64,000 bases of DNA from JBEHWX01 sp048498995 (GCA_048498995.1 JBEHWX010000013.1:21832-85831); one strand, 5' to 3'. Counted from the first letter of the stretch, positions 19,400 to 29,036 are shown. Made by a program: numbers and translations. Notes: generated by a model not told the origin, from the sequence alone.

Positions 19400-20452
19400 T
19401 CAGGCCTCGTACTCGCCGAGCCCCGCGGCCTCCTCCAGTCTTTTGAGCCGGTTACGCATCTCGCGGATCTCGATGAGAAGATCCGGAAGCTGACGCGCGG
19501 CCGCCTCCTGCTTCAACGCCAGCGAATGCTCCTTGGCCGGATGGCCGAAGTAGCGACCGGGCCGCTTCACCGACTTGCTCACCCCGGACTGCGGCTCGAC
19601 GATCACCCCCGGCGCCGTCTCGATATGGCCGACGAAGCCGACCTGCCCGCCGATCATGTTGCCGACGCCGATCTTGGCGCTGCCGGCGATGCCGGCCTGC
19701 GCGGCGATCACGGTATTCTCCCCGACCACGACGTTGTGCGCGACGTGAACCAGGTTGTCAATCTTCACCCCGCGACGGATCAGCGTCTCCCCCATCGTTC
19801 CCCGATCGATCGTCGCGTTGGCGCCGATCTCCACCTCGTCCTCGATTCTGACGATGCCGATCTGCGGGATCTTCTCCCAGCCCCCATCCCTTCTCGGCGC
19901 GAATCCGAAGCCGTCGGCGCCGATCACCGCGCCGGCATGGACGATCACGTTCCGGCCGATCACCGTGCCGTGATAGAGGGTGACGTTCGGGTGGATCGTG
20001 CTCCCCTCGCCGATGCTCACGTCGGAGCCGAGGACGGTGTTGGCGCGGATCACGACGCCGGCGCCGACATCGCAGCCGGGGCCCACCACCACGTTCGGGC
20101 CGATGCTCGCCGTCGGGTCGACGGTCGCATCAGGCGCGACGACGGCCGAGGGATGGATTCCCTGCATCGGGCGCTCGCCGCTCGGCGCGAAGATCCGGAG
20201 CACCTTCAGGAAGGCGACGTAGGGATCATCGGTCCGGATCAGTGCCACGTCGTCCCGGCTCATCTCGAGGTCGTGCCCCACGATCAGCGCGGTGGCGCGG
20301 GTGCTCTCGGCGTACTTCTCGTACTTCGGGTTGGCGATGAAGGAGATATCGCCGGGCCCCGCCTCCTCGATCTTCCTGACGGCGTGGATACGGCATTCGC
20401 CGTCGCCGACGAGAACTCCACCTACTTGCTCTACGATTTCTGCCAGGCGCAT
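19400..20452 (-). CDS. lpxD: UDP-3-O-(3-hydroxyacyl)glucosamine N-acyltransferase LpxD
   Basis: 350 residues. LpxD adds the second (N-linked) acyl chain in lipid A synthesis. The N-terminal uridine-binding domain (IEEAGPGDISFIANPKYEK) is followed by a hexapeptide beta-helix; the catalytic His is H239 (NLVHVAHNVVVG), the same number as in E. coli. The C-terminal helix (about 310-345) has coiled-coil character. It lies 11 bases downstream of the second ompH gene. Confidence 0.97.
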   Translation of the reverse strand: MRLAEIVEQVGGVLVGDGECRIHAVRKIEEAGPGDISFIANPKYEKYAESTRATALIVGHDLEMSRDDVALIRTDDPYVAFLKVLRIFAPSGERPMQGIHPSAVVAPDATVDPTASIGPNVVVGPGCDVGAGVVIRANTVLGSDVSIGEGSTIHPNVTLYHGTVIGRNVIVHAGAVIGADGFGFAPRRDGGWEKIPQIGIVRIEDEVEIGANATIDRGTMGETLIRRGVKIDNLVHVAHNVVVGENTVIAAQAGIAGSAKIGVGNMIGGQVGFVGHIETAPGVIVEPQSGVSKSVKRPGRYFGHPAKEHSLALKQEAAARQLPDLLIEIREMRNRLKRLEEAAGLGEYEA

Positions 20453-20463
20453 CTTGGATTCCG

Positions 20464-21237
20464 TTATTTCGGGGTCGACTGTCCGTCCGGCTGGGTGCCG
20501 TCGGGAGTTCCACTCTGATTGGCCGGCTGCGTTCCCGGCTGGTTCTGACCGCCCCCCTTCAGGAGATCGTTCGGGTCGACCACCTTCGGCGTATCGGTCG
20601 GATCGTCGCGACGGCCGCGGTTCCGCATGGCATTGGCCTCGCTCCCCCCCTTTCCGGCACCGCCGGCGGCGCTCGGATCGGTCGGCATGTCCGACGCCGG
20701 CACTTCCACCCCGAGCCGCTTCAGCACCTGATAGGTGATATCGTAGGAGGGATTGACGTAGAGAACCAGGGTCGCGCGGCTGCTCTTGTCGAGCACGATA
20801 TCGTACTTCTGCGACTTGGCCTCCTCGTCGATCGCCTTGGAGACCTTGTCCTGGATGGGACCCATCAGCTCGGTCTGTGTCCGCTCGAACTCGCCGTTCG
20901 CGCCATACTTGCTGGTGCGATAGGTGGAGAGCTTGGACTCCATGTCGGCGAGGCGGGCCTGGGCATCCTGCTGTTCCTGCGTGCTCCAGAGGAGGCGGTT
21001 GGCCTGAATATCCCCCTGAAGACGCTGGATCTCGGTCTCCTGGCGCTGAATCTCCCGCATCCAGGTGGTATGCATCTCCGCGAGCTTGGAGCGCGCGGTC
21101 TTGGCGTCCGGCAGACGATCGAAGATCGCCTCGCTGGCGACGATGGCGACTTTCTGCGCGTGCAGCGGGGTGCCGGCGGCCACCAGCACGAGGATGACGG
21201 CCGCCAGCCCCAGAACTATCGCTCGATTATTTCGCAC
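20464..21237 (-). CDS. OmpH/Skp-family periplasmic chaperone, second copy with disordered tail
   Basis: 257 residues when started at GTG 21237, which overlaps the end of the preceding ompH gene by 11 bases and gives a clean signal peptide (RNNRAIVLGLAAVILVLVAA, cleavage after LHAQ). Residues about 28-170 form the OmpH body with a long coiled coil (REIQRQETEIQRLQGDIQ). After about 175 there is an unusual low-complexity tail rich in Gly, Asn, Gln, Asp and Pro. Skp proteins hold unfolded outer-membrane proteins in the periplasm for BamA. The tail is longer than in ordinary Skp. Confidence 0.88.
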   Translation of the reverse strand: MRNNRAIVLGLAAVILVLVAAGTPLHAQKVAIVASEAIFDRLPDAKTARSKLAEMHTTWMREIQRQETEIQRLQGDIQANRLLWSTQEQQDAQARLADMESKLSTYRTSKYGANGEFERTQTELMGPIQDKVSKAIDEEAKSQKYDIVLDKSSRATLVLYVNPSYDITYQVLKRLGVEVPASDMPTDPSAAGGAGKGGSEANAMRNRGRRDDPTDTPKVVDPNDLLKGGGQNQPGTQPANQSGTPDGTQPDGQSTPK

Positions 21238-21745
21238 GGCGGAGATTATCGAGCACCTTGTAGGTGATTTCCAGTTTCTTGTCATAGTACACCACTACCC
21301 CGGCCTCGACGACCGCGGTCAACTTCTCATCCTTGGCGACTTGCTCGATGGCTTTGCGGACTTGTTCCTTGAGCGGCTGCAGCAGCTTCGCCTGGGTCTG
21401 GGCGAAGAGCCCCTGCTGGCCGAAGTACATCTGCTGTGTCTGGGCGAACTGCTCCCGGATCGCGTTGAGGTTGGCCTCCTCCTTGGCGCGCGTCTCCGGG
21501 TTCATCAGGCTCTGCTGCTTCTGGTAGGCGTCGGCGCGCTCCTGAAACGTGGTCTGGATCCCCTTGAGGGTATCCTCATACTGCTTCTGAAGATCCTTGA
21601 GCTGCGCCTCGATCTGCTTGAACTCCGGCATCTGCTGGATAATGACGTCGAAATCGACGAATCCGAGCTTCGTCTGCGCGTCGGCGCTCATCGGAATACA
21701 TGCCATCACGATGGCGATGAACACCCCTGCGAGTAGTGCTTTCAT
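21227..21745 (-). CDS. OmpH/Skp-family periplasmic chaperone, first copy
   Basis: 172 residues. The signal peptide MKALLAGVFIAIVMACIP is cleaved near SADAQ. It is followed by the OmpH start TKLGFVDFDVIIQQMPE, a coiled coil at about 45-130 and a conserved end (AVVEAGVVVYYDKKLEITYK). This is the compact Skp form. ATG 21745 is chosen for the signal peptide; the frame is open further upstream through the 13-base repeats, without family sequence. It is paired with the second ompH and placed downstream of bamA, as is common in Bacteroidetes. Confidence 0.92.
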   Translation of the reverse strand: MKALLAGVFIAIVMACIPMSADAQTKLGFVDFDVIIQQMPEFKQIEAQLKDLQKQYEDTLKGIQTTFQERADAYQKQQSLMNPETRAKEEANLNAIREQFAQTQQMYFGQQGLFAQTQAKLLQPLKEQVRKAIEQVAKDEKLTAVVEAGVVVYYDKKLEITYKVLDNLRRAK

Positions 21746-21891
21746 GGGCTGGATGTGCTGTGAAATCGTATGTGAAATGAAGGACTGACTCTGGCAGACG
21801 CCCGGCCCCGGACGCGCGTTTATCCGAGGCCGGTAAGAAACTATTGCGAACCGGAAGCCATGCGAGAAGAGCCGTGGGCGCGGCGACGCCC

Positions 21892-21943
21892 GATCTCTCC
21901 GTCGGATCTCTCCGTCGGCTTTCTCCGTCGGATCTCTCCGCGT
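21892..21943. repeat. Four 13-base tandem repeats between bamA and ompH
   Basis: Units gatctctccgtcg (21892-21904), identical at 21905-21917, gctttctccgtcg (21918-21930) and gatctctccgcgt (21931-21943). They lie in the 286-base gap between bamA and the first ompH, in which I see no gene. Confidence 0.9.
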
Positions 21944-22031
21944 GGCGCGCGGCCCAACCACCGCGAGCCACCCCGTTCGACGATGCCGACCGGCGCGGAC
22001 GGCGACGCGACCGCGACGCCGGAGGAGACGA

Positions 22032-24467
22032 TTATCGGCCGAACTGGAAGTGGAACTGCCAGCCGGGCTTCGAGCCGAAGCTGTCGGAGTCGAAGCCGTA
22101 CCCGTAGTCGAAGCCGAGCAGGCCGCCGACGCCTGGGATCATGATCCGGAGGCCGAGACCGGCCGAGCGCTTCAGGTCGAACGGATCCACCTCGCGGAGC
22201 GTTCCCCACACGTTCCCCGCCTCGGCGAACGCCAGGGCGAAGATCGGGATCGGGTTGAGCGAGATGCCGAACCGGAGCTCGGCGGTCACCTTCGAGTAGG
22301 CCTTGCCGAGCGGAATGTCGTCCAGTCCGGTCGGGCCGATCGAGCGGTCGCGATAGCCGCGCAGCGGAACGGTGTTGTAGCCGCTGACGGCCGTGCCTCC
22401 CATCGAGTAGAAGGTCAGCGGCGGAATGTTTTCGATCGGTCCGAAGGCGTTCAGGTAGCCGAACTCGTTGTTCAGGTAGAAGACCAGCGAGTTGGCCTCG
22501 GTCACCTGCGCCAGCGGCGAATAGAAGTCGTAGCGGATCTCGTGCTTGGAGTACTTGGCGTCTCCGAGTCCGGCGATCGTGTTGGCGAAGGTGAAGCGGG
22601 AGCCGACCGTCGGGAAGATCGGGTTGTCGATGCTCGAACGGGAGAAGGTGAGCGTGGCGCTCGCCTCGGTGCCGTTCCGGTAGTAGGAGCTCTGCGACTG
22701 GTCGCCGGTGATGTCGTTCCGGAGGAACCGGAGCGCCAGGTCGGCGCGGAAGTAATCGTCCGGCCAGGAGAGGCGACGTCCGAGCGTGAGCGATCCGCCG
22801 GCGCGACGGAGGCTGTAGCCGCCGCCGTTGACCGTGGTCAGATCCTGCGTCTGGTAGAAGACGTTGGCGCCGAGCGTGGTCGGGGTATCGAACAGCCACG
22901 GCTCGGTGAGTCCGAGCGAGAACGTGGTCAGATAGCCGCCGTACTCCCAGGTGAAGTTCAGCACCTGGCCGCCGCCGCCGGTAAAGGGCTCGGAGATCGA
23001 GAAGTTGTTGAACGAGAGGCCGAGCGACAGGCTCAGTCCGAGCGAGCTGAGGCCGAGCGAGGCGTTGAACGAATCGCTCGGGCGCTCCTCCACCTGATAG
23101 GTGACGTCGACCGTGGTGGCATCCACCGGGGTGACGTCCGGCACCAGGCGCTCGGGATTGAAGTAGTTCAGGTTCGCGAGGTTTCTGAGCGAGCGGATCA
23201 CCGCCGCCTTGGAGAAGGTATCTCCCGGATGCGTGAAGAGCTCGCGCCGGATCACCTTGTCCATCGTCTTGGTGTTGCCGGCGATCGCGACGTAGCGGAT
23301 CGAGGCCTGCGGCCCCTCGGTGATCCGGATCGCCACGTCCACCGAGTCCGGCGTCGGCCGGGTCTCGAGGGCGTCGGCGTTGAAGGAGAGGTAGCCGTTG
23401 TCCAGGTAGAGGGTGCTGATGCTCTCCTCTCCACCCCCCTTCAGATTGTCCTTCAACTGCACCTGGTTGTAGGGAGCGCCGATCTCGGCGTTCAGCCGGT
23501 TGACCAGGGTCTGCGTCGGATAGGTCGTGTTGCCGGCGATCGTCACCGAGCGGAGGTACACCTGATTCCCCTCGCTGACGGTGATGAGGATATCCGCCTT
23601 GCCGGTCTGCGGGTTGATCGAGATCGAATCGCCGACCACCTCGGCATCGATGAAGCCGTGCGAGCGGTAGAAATCGGTGATGCGGGTCTCGTCGGTCTTC
23701 AGCTTGGCGCGGTCGAACTTCGAGGAGCGCCACACCTGCCACCAGGATTTCTCCTTCACATCCTCCATCGCCCCCTTCAGGTCGCCGGCATCGTAATGCT
23801 GGTTTCCCTCGAAGCGGATGGCGCCGATGCTGACCTGCGGACCCTCCGATATCGCCAGCGACAGATCGACGCGGCCGGTGTCGGTGGTCGACGGGGTCTG
23901 CGAGGCGGTCACCTGGGTAAAGAGGTAGCCTTCCTCGGCATACTTCTGCCGGATCTTGGCGCGCGTGCGGTCGATCTCGTAGGGAGAGGCGATCTCGCCG
24001 GCATGGATCGTGGAAAGATCGGTCAGATCCTTCTGGCTCAGCTCGTCGTTGCCGACGAAGGTGACCGCGCCGATGCGCGGATACTCCTTGACCACGATCA
24101 CCAGCGTGACGCCGTCGGTCGCCTGGTTCTCGGCGTAGATCTTCACGTCGCTGAAGAGGCGACGCTCGAAGAGGTTCCGGATGGCGCGCGAGATCAGGTC
24201 GCTGTTCGGCGTGATCATGTCGCCGATGCGGAGGCCGGAATAGGAGATGATCGCCGTGGGAGACGACGTCTGCGCCCCCTCGACACGGATGTCCCTGATT
24301 CTGACCGGCGGGGCCGACTGTGGAGTCGGCTGCGGGGCCTGGGCGTGCGCGGCGACCGCCGAAAGGACTACGAGAGATGTGGCTGCTGCCGCGAGCCAGC
24401 GTCCCCCCGATGCCGAGACTCGGCTGGAGGGTGCGGGCGCCGGATCGCTATGAACGTGTAAGCGCAT
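22032..24467 (-). CDS. bamA: Outer-membrane protein assembly factor BamA
   Basis: 811 residues. The signal peptide ends near AVAAHAQ. Five POTRA domains follow over about 55-420 (recognisable starts VRIRDIRVEGAQ, IGAVTFVGNDELSQ, VSIGAIRFEGNQHYD, VYLRSVTIAGNTTYP, ASIRYVAIAGNTKTMD). The C-terminal 16-strand barrel contains SMGGTAVSGYNTVPLRGY and ends in FQFGR. BamA is the central insertase for outer-membrane proteins. ATG 24467 overlaps the end of uppS, so the two are coupled. The terminal residue is Arg after Gly rather than the more usual Phe. Confidence 0.96.
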   Translation of the reverse strand: MRLHVHSDPAPAPSSRVSASGGRWLAAAATSLVVLSAVAAHAQAPQPTPQSAPPVRIRDIRVEGAQTSSPTAIISYSGLRIGDMITPNSDLISRAIRNLFERRLFSDVKIYAENQATDGVTLVIVVKEYPRIGAVTFVGNDELSQKDLTDLSTIHAGEIASPYEIDRTRAKIRQKYAEEGYLFTQVTASQTPSTTDTGRVDLSLAISEGPQVSIGAIRFEGNQHYDAGDLKGAMEDVKEKSWWQVWRSSKFDRAKLKTDETRITDFYRSHGFIDAEVVGDSISINPQTGKADILITVSEGNQVYLRSVTIAGNTTYPTQTLVNRLNAEIGAPYNQVQLKDNLKGGGEESISTLYLDNGYLSFNADALETRPTPDSVDVAIRITEGPQASIRYVAIAGNTKTMDKVIRRELFTHPGDTFSKAAVIRSLRNLANLNYFNPERLVPDVTPVDATTVDVTYQVEERPSDSFNASLGLSSLGLSLSLGLSFNNFSISEPFTGGGGQVLNFTWEYGGYLTTFSLGLTEPWLFDTPTTLGANVFYQTQDLTTVNGGGYSLRRAGGSLTLGRRLSWPDDYFRADLALRFLRNDITGDQSQSSYYRNGTEASATLTFSRSSIDNPIFPTVGSRFTFANTIAGLGDAKYSKHEIRYDFYSPLAQVTEANSLVFYLNNEFGYLNAFGPIENIPPLTFYSMGGTAVSGYNTVPLRGYRDRSIGPTGLDDIPLGKAYSKVTAELRFGISLNPIPIFALAFAEAGNVWGTLREVDPFDLKRSAGLGLRIMIPGVGGLLGFDYGYGFDSDSFGSKPGWQFHFQFGR

Positions 24468-25296
24468 CAATAATCTTCTGAACGTACGTTCGTTGGGGAC
24501 GTTGATCTTCGCTGAGCTGCTCGCTCGTCTTGCCGAAGCGCCTCTCGCGATGGAGGAAATCGGTCAGGGCATCGTAGAGGTGATCTCGGCGGAACTCGGG
24601 CCAGAATACGGGGGCCATGTGCATCTCGGCGTAGGCCATCTCCCAGAGGAGGAAATTGCTCAGACGCATCTCGCCGCTGGTCCTGATCATCAGATCGGGG
24701 TCGGGGATGGTATGCGTCGTCAGATAGGTACGGAACAGCTCCTCGGAGATATCCTCCGGCGAGAGCTTGCCGCGCCGGACGTCCAGCGCCAGCGTCTGCA
24801 CCGCGCGCAGGATATCCCAGCGGCCGCTGTAGCTGAGCGCGAGGGTGAGCGTCAGGCCGGTGTTGCCGGAAAGGCGCTCGATGCTGGCGTAGAGCTGCTT
24901 CTGCACCGGCTTCGGCAGCGCGTTGAGCTGACCGATGGCGTTGAGCCTGACGTTGTTCTTGTTCAGCTCCTCGAGCTCCGCCTTCAGGTACTCGAGCAGC
25001 AGGTTCATCAGAACCGTCACTTCGGCTTTCGGGCGCTTCCAGTTCTCGGTCGAGAATGCGTAGAGCGTGAGGAACGGAATGTCCAGCTGGCCGCAGGCCT
25101 GAACGATGTCACGGACGGAATCGACCCCGGCCTTGTGTCCGGATACCCTCGGCTTCCCCTGCTCCTTGGCCCACCTTCCGTTGCCATCCATGATGATGGC
25201 CACATGCTGCGGAAGTGCGCCGCTCTCCTTGAGCTCCCGCTGGATCCGTAGATCCTCCTCGGTCTGCTTTGTATTCCAACCCACGTGGATATGCAC
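24448..25296 (-). CDS. uppS: Undecaprenyl diphosphate synthase (isoprenyl transferase)
   Basis: 282 residues. UppS builds the C55 lipid carrier used for peptidoglycan and O-antigen. The cis-prenyltransferase motifs are all present: HVAIIMDGNGRWA with catalytic D37, LTLYAFSTENWKRP, ALSYSGRWDI and DLMIRTSGEMRLSNFLLWE. The start is a GTG (25296) giving a 30-residue leader before the domain. It is the first gene of the envelope cluster, with a promoter candidate just upstream. Confidence 0.95.
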   Translation of the reverse strand: MHIHVGWNTKQTEEDLRIQRELKESGALPQHVAIIMDGNGRWAKEQGKPRVSGHKAGVDSVRDIVQACGQLDIPFLTLYAFSTENWKRPKAEVTVLMNLLLEYLKAELEELNKNNVRLNAIGQLNALPKPVQKQLYASIERLSGNTGLTLTLALSYSGRWDILRAVQTLALDVRRGKLSPEDISEELFRTYLTTHTIPDPDLMIRTSGEMRLSNFLLWEMAYAEMHMAPVFWPEFRRDHLYDALTDFLHRERRFGKTSEQLSEDQRPQRTYVQKIIDALTRS

Positions 25297-25866
25297 CCGA
25301 TATAGGTTTGCAAAAAAATGGCAGCGAATCTACCTGTTTACCCCACGATAATCAAGCTGACGGGGGGATCGACGGGGATTCGCGGCCGACACTGTCGCCG
25401 GCTCCGGGCGGCCGGACGTCCCTCCGGTCGCCGCCTCGGGAAGCCGGCCGGCTCCCGGCCGCGCGCCGGTGAAGGGTAGCCCCGGACCGGCCGCGGAGAC
25501 GCGAAACGGGGACAAGTACGGGAGCCACCCAGAGGTGAACAAGGGGAAAACACGATCTCCCCCATCCCATTTCCGGTCCCCGATCACCGGTCCGGCGCCC
25601 GCGAGACCGGGCACGAAGCGGGTCCGGAGGCCGCTTGCGATTGCCGACGCCGAGCCCTATGTTCCCCGGCATTACCCGCTTCGACGCACGAGCCGGCCCG
25701 GCGTTCCCTCACGATCGTTCCAGACGATGCGTTCCCCCGAGGTCATCGCCGAACGCCGCCGCTCCGCTCGCCGAGGCCATGGATCCTCCTTCTCTCCCCG
25801 GCACCGGTCCGGCGATGCCCCCGCGGAGACGCTTCCGCTCCCCTCGAACCAACGACGAGCACGATC
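25297..25866. other. Divergent intergenic region uppS / DUF1800
   Basis: 570 very GC-rich bases with no supportable coding sequence. It holds the uppS promoter candidate near its left end. Short inverted GGCC/CCGG-type repeats are frequent, but none has a terminator form. Confidence 0.6.
25325..25356 (-). promoter_or_regulatory. Promoter candidate for uppS and the envelope cluster
   Basis: Minus strand: CTTG (25353-25356), 20 bases, TAGATTCG (25325-25332). This fits the Bacteroidota -33/-7 form (TTTG-N19..21-TAnnTTTG) with one difference in each box. The expected transcript start lies about 25 bases before the GTG of uppS. Confidence 0.5.
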
Positions 25867-27462
25867 ATGCAACGGCGCTCCTTCCTTCAGCTCGGATCTC
25901 CCGGGTCACCGGCGTCCGCCCCTCCGGCGACCCGCGACCATTCCGGGATCGACGGCATCACGGTCAGGATCAGCACGGCCGGGCTCGAGCCCTATGTCCC
26001 CTCCGGGGAGCGCCCCTGGAGCGCGCGCCGAGCCGCCCATCTGCTCCGCCGCGCCGGATTCGGCGTCACCTCCGCGGAGCTCGACGCCGCGCTCGCCTCC
26101 ACCCCCGAGGCGGTCATCGCCGGCCTCCTCGGCTCGACGACGCCGGCCGGCACCCCCGGCTCCTGGACCGCGCAGACGCCGTTCACCAACGAGACCGAGG
26201 CCACGCGGGCGCAGTACGCCGCCTGGCTCCGCGATCTGCAGGAGTGGTGGCTCACCGCCATGCTCGATCGTCGGATGATGCTGCGCGAGAAGATGGTCCT
26301 CTTCTGGCACAACCACTTCGTCAGCGACGCCACCGAGGTGATGGTGGCCCAGTACATGTACCGGCAGAACGAGCTCTTCCGGGAGCTTGCCGCCGGCGAC
26401 TTCCGGGAGCTCGCCACCCGCGTCACCATCGACCCGGCGATGCTGATCTACCTGAACGGCGACGACAACAAGGCCGGCAACCCGAACGAGAACTACGCGC
26501 GGGAGCTGCTGGAGCTCTTCACGCTCGGCGCCGGCGCGTACGACGACGGCACGCCGCACTACACCGAGCGGGATATCATCGAGCTGGCCCGCGCGCTCAC
26601 CGGCTGGACGGTCAACGCCGGCGCCATGGCCGGCGAGTTCAGGCCGCCCCGCTTCGACGGAGGGCAGAAGACGATCCTCGGCGCCACCGGCAACTTCGGC
26701 GTGGCCGGAAAGACGCCGGACGACGTGATCGCCACGATCCTCGCCGCCGTCGATCGAGACCACGCGCTACCTCGCGCCGCGATCTTTCTCTGCTCCAAGC
26801 TCTACCGCCAATTCGTCCACGACGTTCCGGACATCCCGGTGGTGGTGGAGATGGCGCGCGCCCTCGTTGACGGCAACTGGAGCGTGGATCGCGTGATCCT
26901 GAGGCTCCTGGCCAGCGCGCACTTCTTCGACGACAACGTGATCGGCGCGCGGATCAAGAGCCCGGTCGAGCTCGTGGCCGGCGCGTTTCACGAGCTCGGG
27001 CTGGCGCCGGTCTGGGCGCGGAACAACCAGGACCCGACACGCCTCGAGACGCACGACGCGGTGACCGCCACGACGAATCTGGCGCAGCGCCTTCTCTACC
27101 CTCCCAACGTGAAGGGATGGCCGGGAGGACGTGCCTGGATCAGCAGCGCCACGATCCCCCTCCGGATCCGCTACGCGCGGCTCTGGATCGAGCCGATCGC
27201 CGGTTCGCTGCAGAACGGCTTCGACCCGGTCGCGTGGGTGAAGCGACTCCCGGAACCAACGAAGGTCCGCTCCGTGCTCGACCGGATGATCGCGCTGCTG
27301 CTGCCGCTCGACGTGAGCCAGCAGACCTACGCGCTGCTGCTGGACGAGCTGCTCGCCGGCGGCCCCGAGTACGACTGGAACCCCGACGCGCCGAACGCCG
27401 CCTCCCGGATTCGGGCCTGTCTGATCCGGATCACCGGCCTCGCCGAATATCAGTTGACGTAA
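25867..27462 (+). CDS. DUF1800 family protein
   Basis: 531 residues. The N-terminus MQRRSFLQLG resembles a twin-arginine signal. The DUF1800 body follows: SARRAAHLLRRAGFG, REKMVLFWHNHFVS, QNELFRELAAGDFRELA, NPNENYARELLELFTLGAGA, LARALTGWTV, YPPNVKGWPGGRAWI. Function is unknown; these proteins nearly always occur beside a DUF1501 protein, as here (35 bases downstream). No sorting domain is visible on this partner. The ribosome site is weak (GAGCACGATC before ATG). Confidence 0.9.
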   Translation: MQRRSFLQLGSPGSPASAPPATRDHSGIDGITVRISTAGLEPYVPSGERPWSARRAAHLLRRAGFGVTSAELDAALASTPEAVIAGLLGSTTPAGTPGSWTAQTPFTNETEATRAQYAAWLRDLQEWWLTAMLDRRMMLREKMVLFWHNHFVSDATEVMVAQYMYRQNELFRELAAGDFRELATRVTIDPAMLIYLNGDDNKAGNPNENYARELLELFTLGAGAYDDGTPHYTERDIIELARALTGWTVNAGAMAGEFRPPRFDGGQKTILGATGNFGVAGKTPDDVIATILAAVDRDHALPRAAIFLCSKLYRQFVHDVPDIPVVVEMARALVDGNWSVDRVILRLLASAHFFDDNVIGARIKSPVELVAGAFHELGLAPVWARNNQDPTRLETHDAVTATTNLAQRLLYPPNVKGWPGGRAWISSATIPLRIRYARLWIEPIAGSLQNGFDPVAWVKRLPEPTKVRSVLDRMIALLLPLDVSQQTYALLLDELLAGGPEYDWNPDAPNAASRIRACLIRITGLAEYQLT

Positions 27463-27497
27463 CCCCTCACTCACCGGAAACGGACGGACGAACAGCG

Positions 27498-29036
27498 ATG
27501 CAACGACGAGATTTCCTGAAGCGAGGCGCCCTGGCGGGCGCGGCTCTCCCGCTAGCCGGCGGCAGGCTGTTCGCGCGTCCGCTGGCGCCGGCGTTCTTCT
27601 CCCGCCCCGCCGCGCTCGGCGACCGGGTGCTGGTGCTGATCAATCTGAACGGCGGCAACGACGGGCTCAACACGGTGGTCCCGGTGAACGATCCGGCCTA
27701 CCACAACGCGCGCAAGACGATCGCCCTGAAGGCGCCGGATCTGGTGAAGATCACCGACGATCTGTCGCTGCACGGCTCGATGGCGCGCTTCGGCGAGCTC
27801 TACGGCCAGGGGAGCTGCGCCGTGGTGGAGAACGTCGGCTATCCGGATCAGGACCGCTCGCACTTCCGCTCCACCGACATCTGGCACAGCGCGTCGCGCG
27901 CCGATCAGGTGCTCTACACCGGCTGGCTCGGCCGCTACCTGGCCACGTCCCACCCGGAGTATCCCGCCACGCTGCCGCGCGCGCCGTTCGCGATCCAGGT
28001 GTCCCCGAGCACGTCGCTGGCGCTCGAGAGCGAGGTCGGGGGGATGGGGATCGCGATCGACAATCCGGACCGGTTCTACTCGCTGGCGAGCGGCCTCAAG
28101 GTCGATCCGGAGCCGCTTCCGGCCACGCTCGCCGGGCCGGAGCTGGAGTTCGTGCGGGAGGTGATCGAGCAGTCGAATTACTATTCGGCGGAGGTGAACA
28201 AGGCGATGCTCGGCGGATCGACGAACGCGCAGTACGACGGCGATCCCCTCTCGGCGCAGTTGCGGGTGGTGGCCAGGCTGATCAACGGCGGGCTGCGGAC
28301 CGGCATCTTCGTGGTCGCGCTCCCCGGCTTCGACACGCACGTGGCGCAGCTGGTGCCCCATGCGCAGCGCCTGCAGTGGGTGTCGCGGAGCGTCGGGAAC
28401 TTTCTGGATGATGTGGCCGCCGCCGGCAACGGGGACCGCGTGGTGGCGATGACCTATTCCGAGTTCGGGCGACGGTTGAACGAGAACGGATCGGCCGGCA
28501 CCGACCACGGCGCCGCCGCTCCTCTCTTCGTCCTCGGCCGGAAGGTCCGCGGCGGGCGCATCCTCGGCGGCGCGCCGAACCTGACCGACCTGGACGATCG
28601 TGGGGACGTGAAGTTCGCGGTCGACTTCCGGCAGGTGTACGCGACGATACTCGAGGACTGGATGGGGTTCAGCGCCGCCGACACGGCCACCGCGCTCGGC
28701 GGGGAGTTCCCGAAGCTCGACCTGTTCGAGACGGCGCCGTCGGCCGCGCCCTCGGAGCGCGATGCCGAGCGTGACGGGCTTGCGATGTCGGAGCCGTGGC
28801 CCAATCCCGCGTCCGGCTCCGCGACGGTGGCCTTCACGCTCCCGGAGCAGTGCCATGTACGGCTGAGGGTGGTCGACATGCCCGGCGCGACGCGCCTGGT
28901 CGCGATCGACCGGACCGTCGAGGCGGGATCCCATCGGGTCACGCTCGATCTGAAGGGACTCGGCTCGGGATCATACGTGGCGATGCTGGAGGCGGGGCGC
29001 CGTCGGATACTGCGAGCGCTCGTCGTGGCGCGTTGA
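27498..29036 (+). CDS. DUF1501 family protein with C-terminal T9SS-type sorting domain
   Basis: 512 residues. The Tat-like signal MQRRDFLKRGALAGAALPLA is followed by the DUF1501 (sulfatase-like fold) body: LVLINLNGGNDGLNTVVP, DRSHFRSTDIWHSAS, VVALPGFDTHVAQ, MTYSEFGRRLNENGSAGTDH. The last 85 residues have type-A sorting character: PWPNPASGSATVAF, a beta-sandwich-like segment, and an end in RRILRALVVAR. I infer export through Tat and T9SS to the cell surface together with the DUF1800 partner. The true start is ATG 27498; the frame is open upstream into the DUF1800 gene. Confidence 0.9.
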   Translation: MQRRDFLKRGALAGAALPLAGGRLFARPLAPAFFSRPAALGDRVLVLINLNGGNDGLNTVVPVNDPAYHNARKTIALKAPDLVKITDDLSLHGSMARFGELYGQGSCAVVENVGYPDQDRSHFRSTDIWHSASRADQVLYTGWLGRYLATSHPEYPATLPRAPFAIQVSPSTSLALESEVGGMGIAIDNPDRFYSLASGLKVDPEPLPATLAGPELEFVREVIEQSNYYSAEVNKAMLGGSTNAQYDGDPLSAQLRVVARLINGGLRTGIFVVALPGFDTHVAQLVPHAQRLQWVSRSVGNFLDDVAAAGNGDRVVAMTYSEFGRRLNENGSAGTDHGAAAPLFVLGRKVRGGRILGGAPNLTDLDDRGDVKFAVDFRQVYATILEDWMGFSAADTATALGGEFPKLDLFETAPSAAPSERDAERDGLAMSEPWPNPASGSATVAFTLPEQCHVRLRVVDMPGATRLVAIDRTVEAGSHRVTLDLKGLGSGSYVAMLEAGRRRILRALVVAR

